In this document: positions 1 through 6,646 of the stretch, piece after piece
How positions within the stretch are numbered: position 1 is the first letter of the stretch
Layout of the letters: the number at the start of each line of letters is the position of its first letter
From: Deltaproteobacteria bacterium
GTDB taxonomy: Bacteria; Myxococcota_A; UBA9160; SMWR01
Assembly (NCBI GenBank): GCA_019313605.1
Contig: JAFDAW010000086.1
Span: 1-10,233 of the forward strand
Direction: 5' to 3'
Length of the DNA stretch: 10,233 nt
Notes under the pieces: model-generated
What the model saw: the letters and a program-made list of their open reading frames with translations, nothing else
Databases searched by the model: none
What the model was told of the DNA's origin: nothing
Program-made: the position numbers and the translations under genes

Positions 1-63
1 AGACGGCGACAACCGAATAGGAAGTCGAAAACAGGAATCACGAAATGGGGAGGCGGCGGAACG

Positions 64-450
64 ATGGCCCCCGAAAGCGAAGAAATGGCAGCCGATACGG
101 CGAAACCCGATTCGGGTGAAGCGACTCCTGTGACTTCAGGAAATCCCGACGCGATCCGCGAGCAGGTGATCGAACAGTTGAAGACCGTCTTCGACCCCGA
201 GATCCCGGTCAACATCTACGAACTCGGATTGATCTACCAGGTCACTGTCGCGGCCGATGGCGCCACGCAGGTCACGATGACACTCACGACACCCATGTGC
301 CCGGCCGCCGAAGAACTCCCCCCCGAGGTCGAAACCAAGGCCCGCGGCGTTCCGGGCGTGACTTCCGTGCAACTCGACCTGGTCTGGGATCCGCCCTGGT
401 CGGTCGACATGATGTCGGATGCCGCCAAGCTCGACCTCGGAATGGCCTAG
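64..450 (+). CDS. sufT: SufT/MIP18-family (DUF59) iron-sulfur assembly protein
   Basis: A 128-residue protein of the MIP18/DUF59 family. The N-terminal 27 residues are acidic and low in complexity. The domain then starts with the hallmark DPEIPVNIYELGLIY (residues 44-58), followed by TLTTPMCPAAEELP (73-86) with the conserved Cys79, and ends with the VWDPPW block (107-112) and a KLDLGM tail, all typical of SufT. Members of this family are cytoplasmic accessory factors for Fe-S cluster maturation and usually sit at the 3' end of suf operons. Upstream genes lie outside the window, so suf linkage is inferred. The ATG at 64 is preceded by GGGGAGG at 47-53, 10 nt away; the reading frame is open upstream to base 1, so a longer start cannot be fully excluded. 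The stop at 450 is followed within 3 nt by the first hairpin of a repeat array. Confidence 0.9.
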   Translation: MAPESEEMAADTAKPDSGEATPVTSGNPDAIREQVIEQLKTVFDPEIPVNIYELGLIYQVTVAADGATQVTMTLTTPMCPAAEELPPEVETKARGVPGVTSVQLDLVWDPPWSVDMMSDAAKLDLGMA

Positions 451-452
451 GA

Positions 453-690
453 GCACGACCCGGTAGGGGCGTGCGACGACGCAAAGTGAATCCGAAGGAT
501 TCACCAGATAGGAGCGCGGCCCCCGCATGGGGCCGTGCGACGACGCAAGCGAAGCCGACGGCTTCGCCAGCTAGTCGGATCAACCCCAGGGCTGGATGCG
601 ACGCTGCAAGTGAATCCAAAGGATTCACCAGCTAGCTGGGACCGACCGGTCTTGGCGCCGCAATGTGAATCCGAAGGATTCACCAGCTAG
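453..690 (+). repeat. Array 1 of double-hairpin repeats (four units), 3' of sufT
   Basis: Four imperfect tandem units. Each has hairpin A (variable), a linker such as GCGACGACGCAA, hairpin B, and a closing CAGCTAG (CAGATAG in unit 1). B hairpins have perfect 8-bp stems with 3-nt loops: 486-504 (GTGAATCC, loop GAA), 549-567 (GCGAAGCC, loop GAC), 610-628 (GTGAATCC, loop AAA) and 665-683 (GTGAATCC, loop GAA), so the periods are 63, 61 and 55 nt. A hairpins are clear in unit 1 (453-474, stem GCACG-a-CCC, loop GGTA, one mismatch) and unit 2 (514-538, a 10-bp stem with one G-U pair), and weaker in units 3 and 4. The unit 3/4 junction forms a perfect 12-bp palindrome CCAGCTAGCTGG (628-639). No T-run follows any stem. 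The same family recurs inverted at 9363-9564. The role is unknown; candidates are REP-like DNA, a 3'-end mRNA stabiliser or an inefficient terminator. Confidence 0.9.
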
Positions 691-703
691 CCGTCCCGAA
701 CCA

Positions 704-717
704 GACCGCCTACGGTC
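704..717 (+). other. Short hairpin just upstream of the MFS start codon
   Basis: GACCG-CCTA-CGGTC is a perfect 5-bp stem with a 4-nt loop, ending 9 nt before the ATG at 727. It follows the last CAGCTAG of the repeat array and occupies the place where the next variable A hairpin would be expected, so it may be an orphan half-unit. It lies where a ribosome binding site should be, and none is visible, so it could affect translation of the transporter. That effect is inference. Confidence 0.45.
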
Positions 718-726
718 CGAAAACTC

Positions 727-1869
727 ATGATCCCGCTCAGCTACTGCGGATTCTTGTGCCTCGGCCTCGTCCTGACCCTGCTCGGCGCGAACCAGGACTA
801 CCTCGCGGCAGATCTCGAACTCGATCTCGCGCGCACCGGAATGCTCGCATCGGCGCTCGCGCTGGGCTTGCTCGTCGGAACGGTCGGAGCCGGCCCTCTC
901 TACGACCGACTACCGAGGAAGCCCCTTTTCGTTGCAGCCATCCTGCTGCCGGCGACCGCGCTCTTCGGCTTCGGATCCGACCTCGGCTTTAGAGAAGCCC
1001 TCTTCCGCTTTGCGTGGATCGGCCTCGGAGCGGGCGCCTACGACACCCTATTCATCGCAGCGATCGCCGAGCGATTCGGCGCACGGTCTGCAAAGCCGAT
1101 GTCGCTGCTGCATACAGGAACCGCAACGGGCGCGATCATCGGCCCGCTGCTCGTTGCCGCAATCGCTACCCGATGGCATTGGACGCTTTCCTTCCAATTG
1201 ATCGGCATCGCCCACATCTCACTCGCAGCGGCCGCAATGCGACTTCGATTTCCCGCACCCAAACGCAAAGCGCATCCTGCGAAAACCGATCGATACACCG
1301 CCCTGTCGCTGGCGATCATCCCATTCGTCATCGTGACCTTTGCATATCTCGGTGTGGAGACGGCGATGAGTGTGTTCGCGATCCCGTTCGCGAGCGATGG
1401 TCTCGGGCTCGAGGTGATCCGCGGACAGACCGCGATCAGCAGCATGTGGTTCGGGTTACTCGCGGGGCGACTCGGCGCGCTCGTGTTGCGGGGAAACCTC
1501 GACGGTCGCGTATTGATCGGGGCTGGAATCCTGTGTTGCACGGCGATCTCAATCGGTGCGGCGACCGGCATGCGCCAGATCGAACTTCTCTACTTCTGTG
1601 TCGGATTTTCGCTGGGCCCGGTCTTTCCCGTGACCATCGCGCTCGCGGGCCAGCGTTTTCCAGGCTCTCTCGGTTCCGTGGTCGGCCTCGCCGTAGGGGT
1701 GGGATCCATCGGTTGTTTCGCCGTTCCATGGCTCACGGGCGCGCTCGGAGATCAGGCGGGAATCGTGGCTGCAATGAAATGGCTGGCGGGCTGGGCGGTC
1801 GTCATCGCGCTGGGCGGCGTGGTGATTCGCCGCGGCCGAGCGCGTGTGCTGGCCGATCGCGTAAGCTAG
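727..1869 (+). CDS. Major facilitator superfamily (MFS) transporter
   Basis: A 380-residue, strongly hydrophobic inner-membrane protein, about the size of a 12-helix MFS carrier. Helix 1 begins almost at the N-terminus (residues 5-20). The loop between helices 2 and 3 carries an MFS motif-A-like GPLYDRLPRK (56-65). The middle has a basic loop (PKRKAHPAKTDR), the usual boundary between the two six-helix halves. A late helix has GPVFPVTIALA and a Gly-rich segment, as in the sugar/FucP-like MFS branch. The substrate cannot be read from the sequence. The ATG at 727 is the only plausible start after an in-frame stop at 688-690, but it has no visible Shine-Dalgarno and is preceded by a hairpin. No promoter is evident between it and the repeat array, so read-through from sufT is possible. 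The next gene starts 4 nt after its stop. Confidence 0.88.
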   Translation: MIPLSYCGFLCLGLVLTLLGANQDYLAADLELDLARTGMLASALALGLLVGTVGAGPLYDRLPRKPLFVAAILLPATALFGFGSDLGFREALFRFAWIGLGAGAYDTLFIAAIAERFGARSAKPMSLLHTGTATGAIIGPLLVAAIATRWHWTLSFQLIGIAHISLAAAAMRLRFPAPKRKAHPAKTDRYTALSLAIIPFVIVTFAYLGVETAMSVFAIPFASDGLGLEVIRGQTAISSMWFGLLAGRLGALVLRGNLDGRVLIGAGILCCTAISIGAATGMRQIELLYFCVGFSLGPVFPVTIALAGQRFPGSLGSVVGLAVGVGSIGCFAVPWLTGALGDQAGIVAAMKWLAGWAVVIALGGVVIRRGRARVLADRVS

Positions 1870-1873
1870 GCGA

Positions 1874-2689
1874 GTGCGGATACGTGGCGCCGTGCTCCTC
1901 GTCGTTTTACTGGTGGGATATGTGATGTGGGACCGCCTCGTCGAATCGATGATCTTCTATCCAGTCCGGGGTGTCGCGGTGACCCCCGAGCAACTCGGAA
2001 TCGAGGGGGAAGAGGTCTACTTTACAACCGAAGAAGGAGTTCGGATCCACGCCTTCTACCTTCCGGCGCCAGGCGCGCGCCGCGCGCTGCTATTTCTTCA
2101 CGGCAACGCGGGAAACGCCTCGCACCGCCTGCCCAACGCCTCCGAACTCGTGCGGCTCGCATGCAGCGTCCTCGTGATCGACTATCGCGGTTACGGATTG
2201 AGCGAGGGGCGAGCGACCGAGGCTGGCGTATACGCGGATGCGCGCGCGGCACTCGGCCACCTGATCGAACAGCGCGGCTATTCGGAAAACCGCATCGTCG
2301 TCTTCGGGCGATCGTTGGGGGGTGCTGTCGCAGTCGACCTCGCTCAGGGGCGAAAGCTTGCCGGTCTGATTCTCGAAAGCACCTTCCCGTCGATCGCTGA
2401 AGTCGTCGCGAGCGGACCCGCTGGCAGATTGTTCCGCGCGCTTGCCGGCCGGCGATTCGAATCGGCGTCGAAGATCGGGCAGATCAAAGCGCCGCTGCTC
2501 TTCTTCCACGGCGATCGCGACGAAGTCATCGGTTACGAACTCGGGAAGCGGTTGTTCGACACCGCCCCAGAACCAAAGACCTTCGAAACCATCCGCGGCG
2601 CGGGGCACAACGATCTCACCCAGGTCGGTGGGCGCCGCTACTTCGATCGCATCCGCCAATTTCTCGAAGAAGTCGCCCCATCGTCATAG
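1874..2689 (+). CDS. Membrane-anchored alpha/beta hydrolase, BEM46/ABHD13-like
   Basis: A 271-residue hydrolase with an N-terminal signal anchor (about residues 5-19, MRIRG then a Val/Leu run) followed by an alpha/beta-hydrolase domain. Visible motifs are HGNAGN (76-81, oxyanion hole), DYRGYGLSEG (103-112), the nucleophile elbow GRSLGG with Ser147, HGDRDEV with probable acid Asp216, and AGHND with His245, so the catalytic triad is complete. This arrangement is typical of BEM46/YqkD-like serine hydrolases; the substrate (ester, thioester or peptide) is unknown. The GTG start at 1874 is chosen because it lies 4 nt after the transporter stop and gives a complete signal anchor. The tight spacing implies translational coupling and a shared transcript with the MFS gene. 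No intrinsic terminator is visible after its stop. Confidence 0.87.
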   Translation: MRIRGAVLLVVLLVGYVMWDRLVESMIFYPVRGVAVTPEQLGIEGEEVYFTTEEGVRIHAFYLPAPGARRALLFLHGNAGNASHRLPNASELVRLACSVLVIDYRGYGLSEGRATEAGVYADARAALGHLIEQRGYSENRIVVFGRSLGGAVAVDLAQGRKLAGLILESTFPSIAEVVASGPAGRLFRALAGRRFESASKIGQIKAPLLFFHGDRDEVIGYELGKRLFDTAPEPKTFETIRGAGHNDLTQVGGRRYFDRIRQFLEEVAPSS

Positions 2690-2750
2690 CCGGAAGAGGC
2701 GAATCTGCTTTTAACCCGCCACCTGGAGGTCAAACATCTCTTGTGTTTTA

Positions 2751-2779
2751 TTGAAATTGAATTTCATTTTCGATATTAT
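2751..2779 (+). promoter_or_regulatory. Sigma70-type promoter of the porin gene
   Basis: TTGAAA (2751-2756) and TATTAT (2774-2779) are separated by exactly 17 nt in a markedly AT-rich stretch (about 2740-2780) that stands out from the GC-rich surroundings. Transcription would begin near 2786, giving a leader of about 30 nt that contains AGGAG at 2803-2807, 9 nt before the porin ATG. It is the best promoter match I see in the window. It is predicted from sequence only. Confidence 0.72.
2752..2766. promoter_or_regulatory. Perfect 7-1-7 palindrome, candidate Fur-family operator
   Basis: TGAAATT-G-AATTTCA is a perfect 15-bp inverted repeat lying across the -35 box and the spacer of the porin promoter, where a bound repressor would block RNA polymerase. 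Its 7-1-7 architecture matches the Fur consensus TGATAATnATTATCA at 10 of the 14 defined positions. A second short dyad, GATA-T-TATC (2772-2780), overlaps the -10 box. Assignment to Fur, Zur or another regulator is inference; no regulator gene lies nearby. Confidence 0.5.
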
Positions 2780-2816
2780 CACTCAGCCGATTCAGAAAGA
2801 ATAGGAGCTGGGGCAG

Positions 2817-4034
2817 ATGCTGAGGCACTCATGGGTAGCTGGGTTGCTCCTTGTGGCCTTTTCGCCACAGGTCGCTGCAGCGGAATATGGAGAATCTCTC
2901 AGTGCCATGATCGGGCTGGACTCCGTCCTCAACGACAGAGGAATCGCGATCGAGGCAGTGCTGACCTCCGACTTCCTCTACAACGCCCGCGGCGGGCTTC
3001 AGCGAGACGGCGCCATCCTCGGAAACTTCGACCTGACTTTTGAGCTGGCTACGGAAAAAGCCGGCGGCTGGAGAAATGGCACTTTTTTTCTGTATGCACT
3101 CGGCAACTGGAATTCTGGGGGATTCATCAGCGATATCGTCGGCGACCTCCAGGTCACGAGCAATATTCAGGCGTCCGACGCCGTCCGGCTCTACGAAGCC
3201 TGGTATGAACATCGCTTCGCCGCCGACCGCCTATCCCTGCTAGTCGGACTGCACGACTTCAACAGTGAGTTCGATGCTATCGAGTATGGCTCGATGTTCA
3301 TCAACAGCTCGTTCGGCATCTCGGCCGACATTGCACAAACGGTGCCCTCCATCTTCCCCTCGACCGCGCTCGCGCTGCGCGTGCGAGCTCAGCCCACCGA
3401 AGACAGTTACCTCATGGCGGGTGTCTATGACGGCAAACCGGGCGACCCGTACGACTCGAGGCGTACGACCATCAAGCTCACGAAGGACGATGGCATTTTT
3501 GCCGCGCTCGAGACCGGGTTGGCGCACGGCGAAGCGGGGCGTAGTGATTACTACAAGTTAGGTGTAGGGGCCTGGCTGCAAACCGCTCAGGTAGAGAACT
3601 TTGATGGGGAGTTTCACAACAGAAACTTCGGCGTTTATCTGATCGGCGAGAAGACACTGTTTACCGAAGCCGATGGCGCTCAGGGTCTCGGGGCGTTCGT
3701 GCAGTTTGGCTACGCTGACGAGAACCGGAATCGACTCGCCTACTACTGGGGCGCCGGCCTCCGTTACGTCGGACTGATCCCGGGGCGCGATCGCGACGAG
3801 GCCGGTGTGGCCGTGGCAAGCGCGTGGAATGGAGGCGAATTCGTAAAGTTCTCAAGGGACGTGGCGTCGACTCCCGTCGAGCGCACGGAGACCGTGATCG
3901 AGGCGACCTATCGGGCCGAGATCTTACCCGGATTGATTCTACAGCCAGATGTGCAGTACATCATCAATCCCAGCATGGATCCGGAACTCGATAACGCTTT
4001 GCAAGTTGGGATCCGCCTGGAGATGTCTTTCTAA
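2817..4034 (+). CDS. OprB-like carbohydrate-selective outer-membrane porin
   Basis: A 405-residue protein with a typical signal peptide (MLRHSW, hydrophobic core, cleavage probably after Ala22 before EYG) and a body of alternating short beta-strand-like segments ending in ...IRLEMSF, the terminal Phe expected of a BAM-inserted beta-barrel. The layout resembles the OprB family: an early SDFLYN segment, NFDLTFE, YEAWYEH, then GLHDFNSEFD, and near the end a YRAEILPGLILQPDVQYIINP block with a following D. Such porins let sugars or other small solutes cross the outer membrane; the solute here is unknown. The start is supported by AGGAG 9 nt upstream. It has its own promoter with an overlapping palindrome and converges with the serine-hydrolase gene, only 23 nt between the two stops. 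Confidence 0.85.
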   Translation: MLRHSWVAGLLLVAFSPQVAAAEYGESLSAMIGLDSVLNDRGIAIEAVLTSDFLYNARGGLQRDGAILGNFDLTFELATEKAGGWRNGTFFLYALGNWNSGGFISDIVGDLQVTSNIQASDAVRLYEAWYEHRFAADRLSLLVGLHDFNSEFDAIEYGSMFINSSFGISADIAQTVPSIFPSTALALRVRAQPTEDSYLMAGVYDGKPGDPYDSRRTTIKLTKDDGIFAALETGLAHGEAGRSDYYKLGVGAWLQTAQVENFDGEFHNRNFGVYLIGEKTLFTEADGAQGLGAFVQFGYADENRNRLAYYWGAGLRYVGLIPGRDRDEAGVAVASAWNGGEFVKFSRDVASTPVERTETVIEATYRAEILPGLILQPDVQYIINPSMDPELDNALQVGIRLEMSF

Positions 4035-4057
4035 TTCCAACAACGCAGTCCTATTCC

Positions 4058-5233
4058 CTATCGACTGCCGGCTTGGCGATTCGCGGTCCCGAGCGACTCG
4101 CAGAGTGCGAGCATACCGGCGTCTTGCAGGGCGAAGAGGCGGGGGTCTTCGAATTCGGGATGCGAGGAGAACTTGACCACGACCGTCTGTGACGGGTGGT
4201 GGATGAGAAGTACCTGCCCGTTTATCCCGATGCCCGCGTAGATGCCGCGCACCGCATCGAAGATCCACCAGTTGTCGTGGTAAAACGCGTCCGGCTTGGC
4301 GGCGTCGTATTCCGGCGCATCCGCGTAGGCATCGATGAGTTCTTGATCGCGAACCCGCAGTCGCTCGAGCCATTTGGCGGGCAGCAGTTGACGGCCCGAG
4401 AGTTTGCCGCCAGACAGGCACACCTGCCCGAATCTCCCGAGGTCTCGCAGCGTCGCGCAAACACCGCCTTCGACGACGGAAAAACAGGCAGTATCGAGGA
4501 TGATCTGCGCATCGAACTCAGCGCCGATCGCGGACCAGATTTCGCGCGAGAACAGATCTGCAAAGCTCCCGCCACCCGCGCGCTCCAACACCCATCCGAG
4601 CACGTCGCTTTCGAGGGATACGTAGCGGAATGGCCCGCCGTGCTCGTGAGAGTTGTCGATCGTGTTGATCCACGAAACGGTGTCGGTCGGGATATCGCGG
4701 CGTGAATGGGTGCGGTAACCAGAGACGTCGCAAATCTTCATTTCATCGTCTTCGTAGTCCCAACACGTGCCCGCGCGCATGTCGAGCAGATGTTGGACCG
4801 TGCAGCCCTCCCAGGAGGTACCGCGCAGTTCTTCGATGTAATCGACGACAGCCCCTTCTGGCTTCACGAGGCCGCGTTCGACGAACACGCCACAGAGAGT
4901 CGAGTTCAGCGACTTCGAGACGGACATCAGCAGGTGGGTGTCCGATGGCTTCATCGCATCTGCGTAGTATTCGTACAGCACGACGCCGTTGTGAAGGACG
5001 AGCAGGCCATCCGTGTAGGTGGATTCGAGCATCTGCGGGAACGTGAACTTTTCTGCCTCGAACTCGAAGCTGAACGAATCCAGATTGCGTTCAGCTCGGG
5101 GCAGCTCGAGAATCGGGCCGTCGCCGCGCGAGATCCGCTCTGTGCGAGTCAGTTCTGGTACCCGGATGAATCCCAGCCGATTGTAGGGTGCGTCGATCCA
5201 GTTTTCGGAGGTCACATCCGATCGTTCAGGCAC
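4058..5233 (-). CDS. Serine hydrolase of the beta-lactamase/NylB-like fold
   Basis: A 391-residue protein with no signal peptide, so probably cytoplasmic. It shows the S-x-x-K motif of class C beta-lactamase-like enzymes (MSVSKS, Ser104 and Lys107), the family's HLLDMRAGTCWDYEDD segment (148-163), and the second motif as RYVSLESDVLGW with Tyr204. The usual Asn of YxN is Ser here. The third motif (KTG in lactamases) appears to be GING (336-339), as often seen in esterase or 6-aminohexanoate-dimer-hydrolase-like members. Ester or amide hydrolysis is likely; beta-lactam resistance is not implied. The start is GTG at 5233 with a weak ribosome site; a second GTG lies six codons further in. It is 96 nt downstream of the esterase gene on the same strand and could be co-transcribed with it. 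Confidence 0.86.
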   Translation of the reverse strand: MPERSDVTSENWIDAPYNRLGFIRVPELTRTERISRGDGPILELPRAERNLDSFSFEFEAEKFTFPQMLESTYTDGLLVLHNGVVLYEYYADAMKPSDTHLLMSVSKSLNSTLCGVFVERGLVKPEGAVVDYIEELRGTSWEGCTVQHLLDMRAGTCWDYEDDEMKICDVSGYRTHSRRDIPTDTVSWINTIDNSHEHGGPFRYVSLESDVLGWVLERAGGGSFADLFSREIWSAIGAEFDAQIILDTACFSVVEGGVCATLRDLGRFGQVCLSGGKLSGRQLLPAKWLERLRVRDQELIDAYADAPEYDAAKPDAFYHDNWWIFDAVRGIYAGIGINGQVLLIHHPSQTVVVKFSSHPEFEDPRLFALQDAGMLALCESLGTANRQAGSR

Positions 5234-5329
5234 GCTTCACTCGCCAATTGAGGGATGGGTGATGCTCGAGCGGAATGATCGCATCTCGATTGCTCCCACG
5301 CACCTGTGAGATCTGGGAAGCTCGGGCGC

Positions 5330-6427
5330 TTACCGCCGCCTTCGCAACAACGCCAGCACCGCGGAACCCGCCACCAACACGAGCGTGGCTCCGGGCTCGG
5401 GAACCGGCGTGGGATTGTTCTGCATGAACGGCCAGAAGACGTCTTCGTTGCCCCAACTCGGATAGTCGTGTCTGCCGTTCCATTGGCAACGCACCACTTC
5501 AGCGCCAGTCGTGCAATTTGCATGTTGCACACAGGTCAGATTATCGAAGCCATCTGCGGGTGTCGGGTACGCGCTCGTCGTGGCGCTGCAACCCTGTGCG
5601 GCCGCGAACTCGGACGCAACCGTGGCCATCGGTGTATAGAAGTAGCCATCGCTCGACACCGTACCGTTGATCGGAACCGTACGATCGTTGGTTCCACCGA
5701 TCAGAAGAATCGATTGGTGCTCGATCGGTGGGCCACAACTGAACCCTTTCGCGAGAAAACCGTGCTGGGGAATCACGGCGGCGAGCCGTTCGTTGAGTTC
5801 GCACGCCATCCGATGGGCGAACATGCCACCGTTGCTGTAGCCCACCCCGTAGACACGATCGAGATCGATGCAAAGGGTCGCCTCGAGATCATCGATCACG
5901 GCGTTTACGAAACCCAGATCGTCGTGGCAGCTGCACCAGTTGCAATCTCCGCAGACCCCGCACTCGGGCGGACACGGATAGGAGTCGGCAGTCGGCGAAC
6001 AGGTCGGCCCCTCGGGTCCCGGCGAGGCATTGCAGGCCTCGTCGTTCCACGAATTGATGGTTCCCCATCCAGGTGCGCTGAACGAGGTGGACTCCGGGTA
6101 GACGACAATGAATCCGTTCGTGTCTGCGCTCGTGCTCAAACCCGTAAAGCTCTCGTTGGTACGCCCGTTGCTGTAGTAGCCGTGGATGCTCACGACGAGC
6201 GGCGTCGGCGCCGAGGCGTCGTAGCCATCGGGCAGGTGAAGCCGGTAGCCACGAGCGAGCCCGTCGTAGGCGAGAGGGAGGTCGGCGGATCGGCCCGGAG
6301 TACTCGGCGGCGCGAGCCCACAACCCATGGACGCATCGCCCGCGCTGGACCGCGGCATTCCGACCGCGACGAAAACCAACGTGCAAGCCGCCAACAACAA
6401 TCGATCCCGCACCCATCCGCTCCGCAT
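5330..6427 (-). CDS. Secreted PHB-depolymerase/feruloyl-esterase-like hydrolase with PEP-CTERM tail
   Basis: A 365-residue secreted hydrolase. Residues 1-29 form a signal peptide (MRSGWVRDR, hydrophobic core, PRSSA). The catalytic domain follows the LpqC/poly(3-hydroxybutyrate) depolymerase pattern: HGYYSNG (82-88, oxyanion hole), nucleophile elbow GYSNGG with Ser198, GGTNDRTVP with Asp248, and GRHDYP with His320. The C-terminus has VPEPG (342-346), a hydrophobic helix and four arginines at the very end, a complete PEP-CTERM signal for exosortase-dependent processing. Between residues 132 and 167 is a cysteine-rich insert including CPPECGVCGDCNWCSC, unusual for the fold. The substrate may be a polyester, a feruloylated polysaccharide or another ester; this is inferred from family only. 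The ATG is well supported by AAGGAG at 6435-6440, 7 nt upstream. Confidence 0.88.
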   Translation of the reverse strand: MRSGWVRDRLLLAACTLVFVAVGMPRSSAGDASMGCGLAPPSTPGRSADLPLAYDGLARGYRLHLPDGYDASAPTPLVVSIHGYYSNGRTNESFTGLSTSADTNGFIVVYPESTSFSAPGWGTINSWNDEACNASPGPEGPTCSPTADSYPCPPECGVCGDCNWCSCHDDLGFVNAVIDDLEATLCIDLDRVYGVGYSNGGMFAHRMACELNERLAAVIPQHGFLAKGFSCGPPIEHQSILLIGGTNDRTVPINGTVSSDGYFYTPMATVASEFAAAQGCSATTSAYPTPADGFDNLTCVQHANCTTGAEVVRCQWNGRHDYPSWGNEDVFWPFMQNNPTPVPEPGATLVLVAGSAVLALLRRRR

Positions 6428-6646
6428 CTGAGAACTCCTTCAGCAGCAACACCGGTTCCCCGGTGGCTCGACCCATCTGGACCCATCCATTCTACGACAG
6501 GTCGGCTCGAAAAATCACAAGTGCCGAGCAGTCCGTGCGAGTGCAACAAACACGCCGTTCAGGGGCAGCCGCGGCGAGTAAGTCCGTGATACCCTTACAG
6601 GAATACGCCGCGGCGTGCGGCGGGAAACCCAGCGGGGAGGTTGAGC
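6428..6646. other. Divergent intergenic region between esterase and aldolase-like genes
   Basis: It must hold promoters for both directions, but no convincing -35/-10 pair is visible. Landmarks are the esterase ribosome site AAGGAG (minus strand, 6435-6440), a small hairpin ACCGG-TTCC-CCGGT (6451-6464) in the esterase leader, a perfect 12-bp palindrome ACGCCGCGGCGT (6605-6616), and GGGGAGG (6634-6640) serving the plus-strand gene. A 66-codon open frame across 6463-6663 has no family features and I do not call it a gene. Confidence 0.5.

Noticed and set aside
1..20. Possible tail of an upstream gene ending TATE at a TAG (18-20)
   Set aside because: Only about five codons are visible; plausible given a tight operon with sufT, but it cannot be supported from so little sequence.
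453..474. Intrinsic terminator directly after sufT
   Set aside because: The hairpin is good (8 pairs with one mismatch) but no T-run follows; it forms part of the repeat unit, so I list it there.
284..683. Several small open frames running through array 1 (both strands) with recurring GESFGFT or KVNPKDSP-like peptides
   Set aside because: The recurring peptides are translations of the repeat hairpins in various frames; there are no ribosome sites or domain features.
453..690. CRISPR array
   Set aside because: The conserved parts are hairpins with variable stems, the intervening segments are themselves partly conserved hairpins and not unique spacers, there are only four units, and no cas gene is present.
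1014..1925. A 303-codon plus-strand open frame inside the MFS gene
   Set aside because: It is rich in Arg, Asp and His with no hydrophobic or domain pattern; the MFS frame explains the region.
2690..4034. Horizontal acquisition of the porin gene
   Set aside because: The upstream region is clearly AT-rich and the gene seems a little less GC-biased, but without computing codon statistics this is not supportable, and there are no mobile-element traces.
5306..6589. A 427-codon plus-strand open frame opposite the esterase gene
   Set aside because: It is antisense to a gene with signal peptide, complete catalytic triad and sorting tail. Its Arg-rich sequence has no recognisable domain, as expected for a shadow frame in GC-rich DNA.
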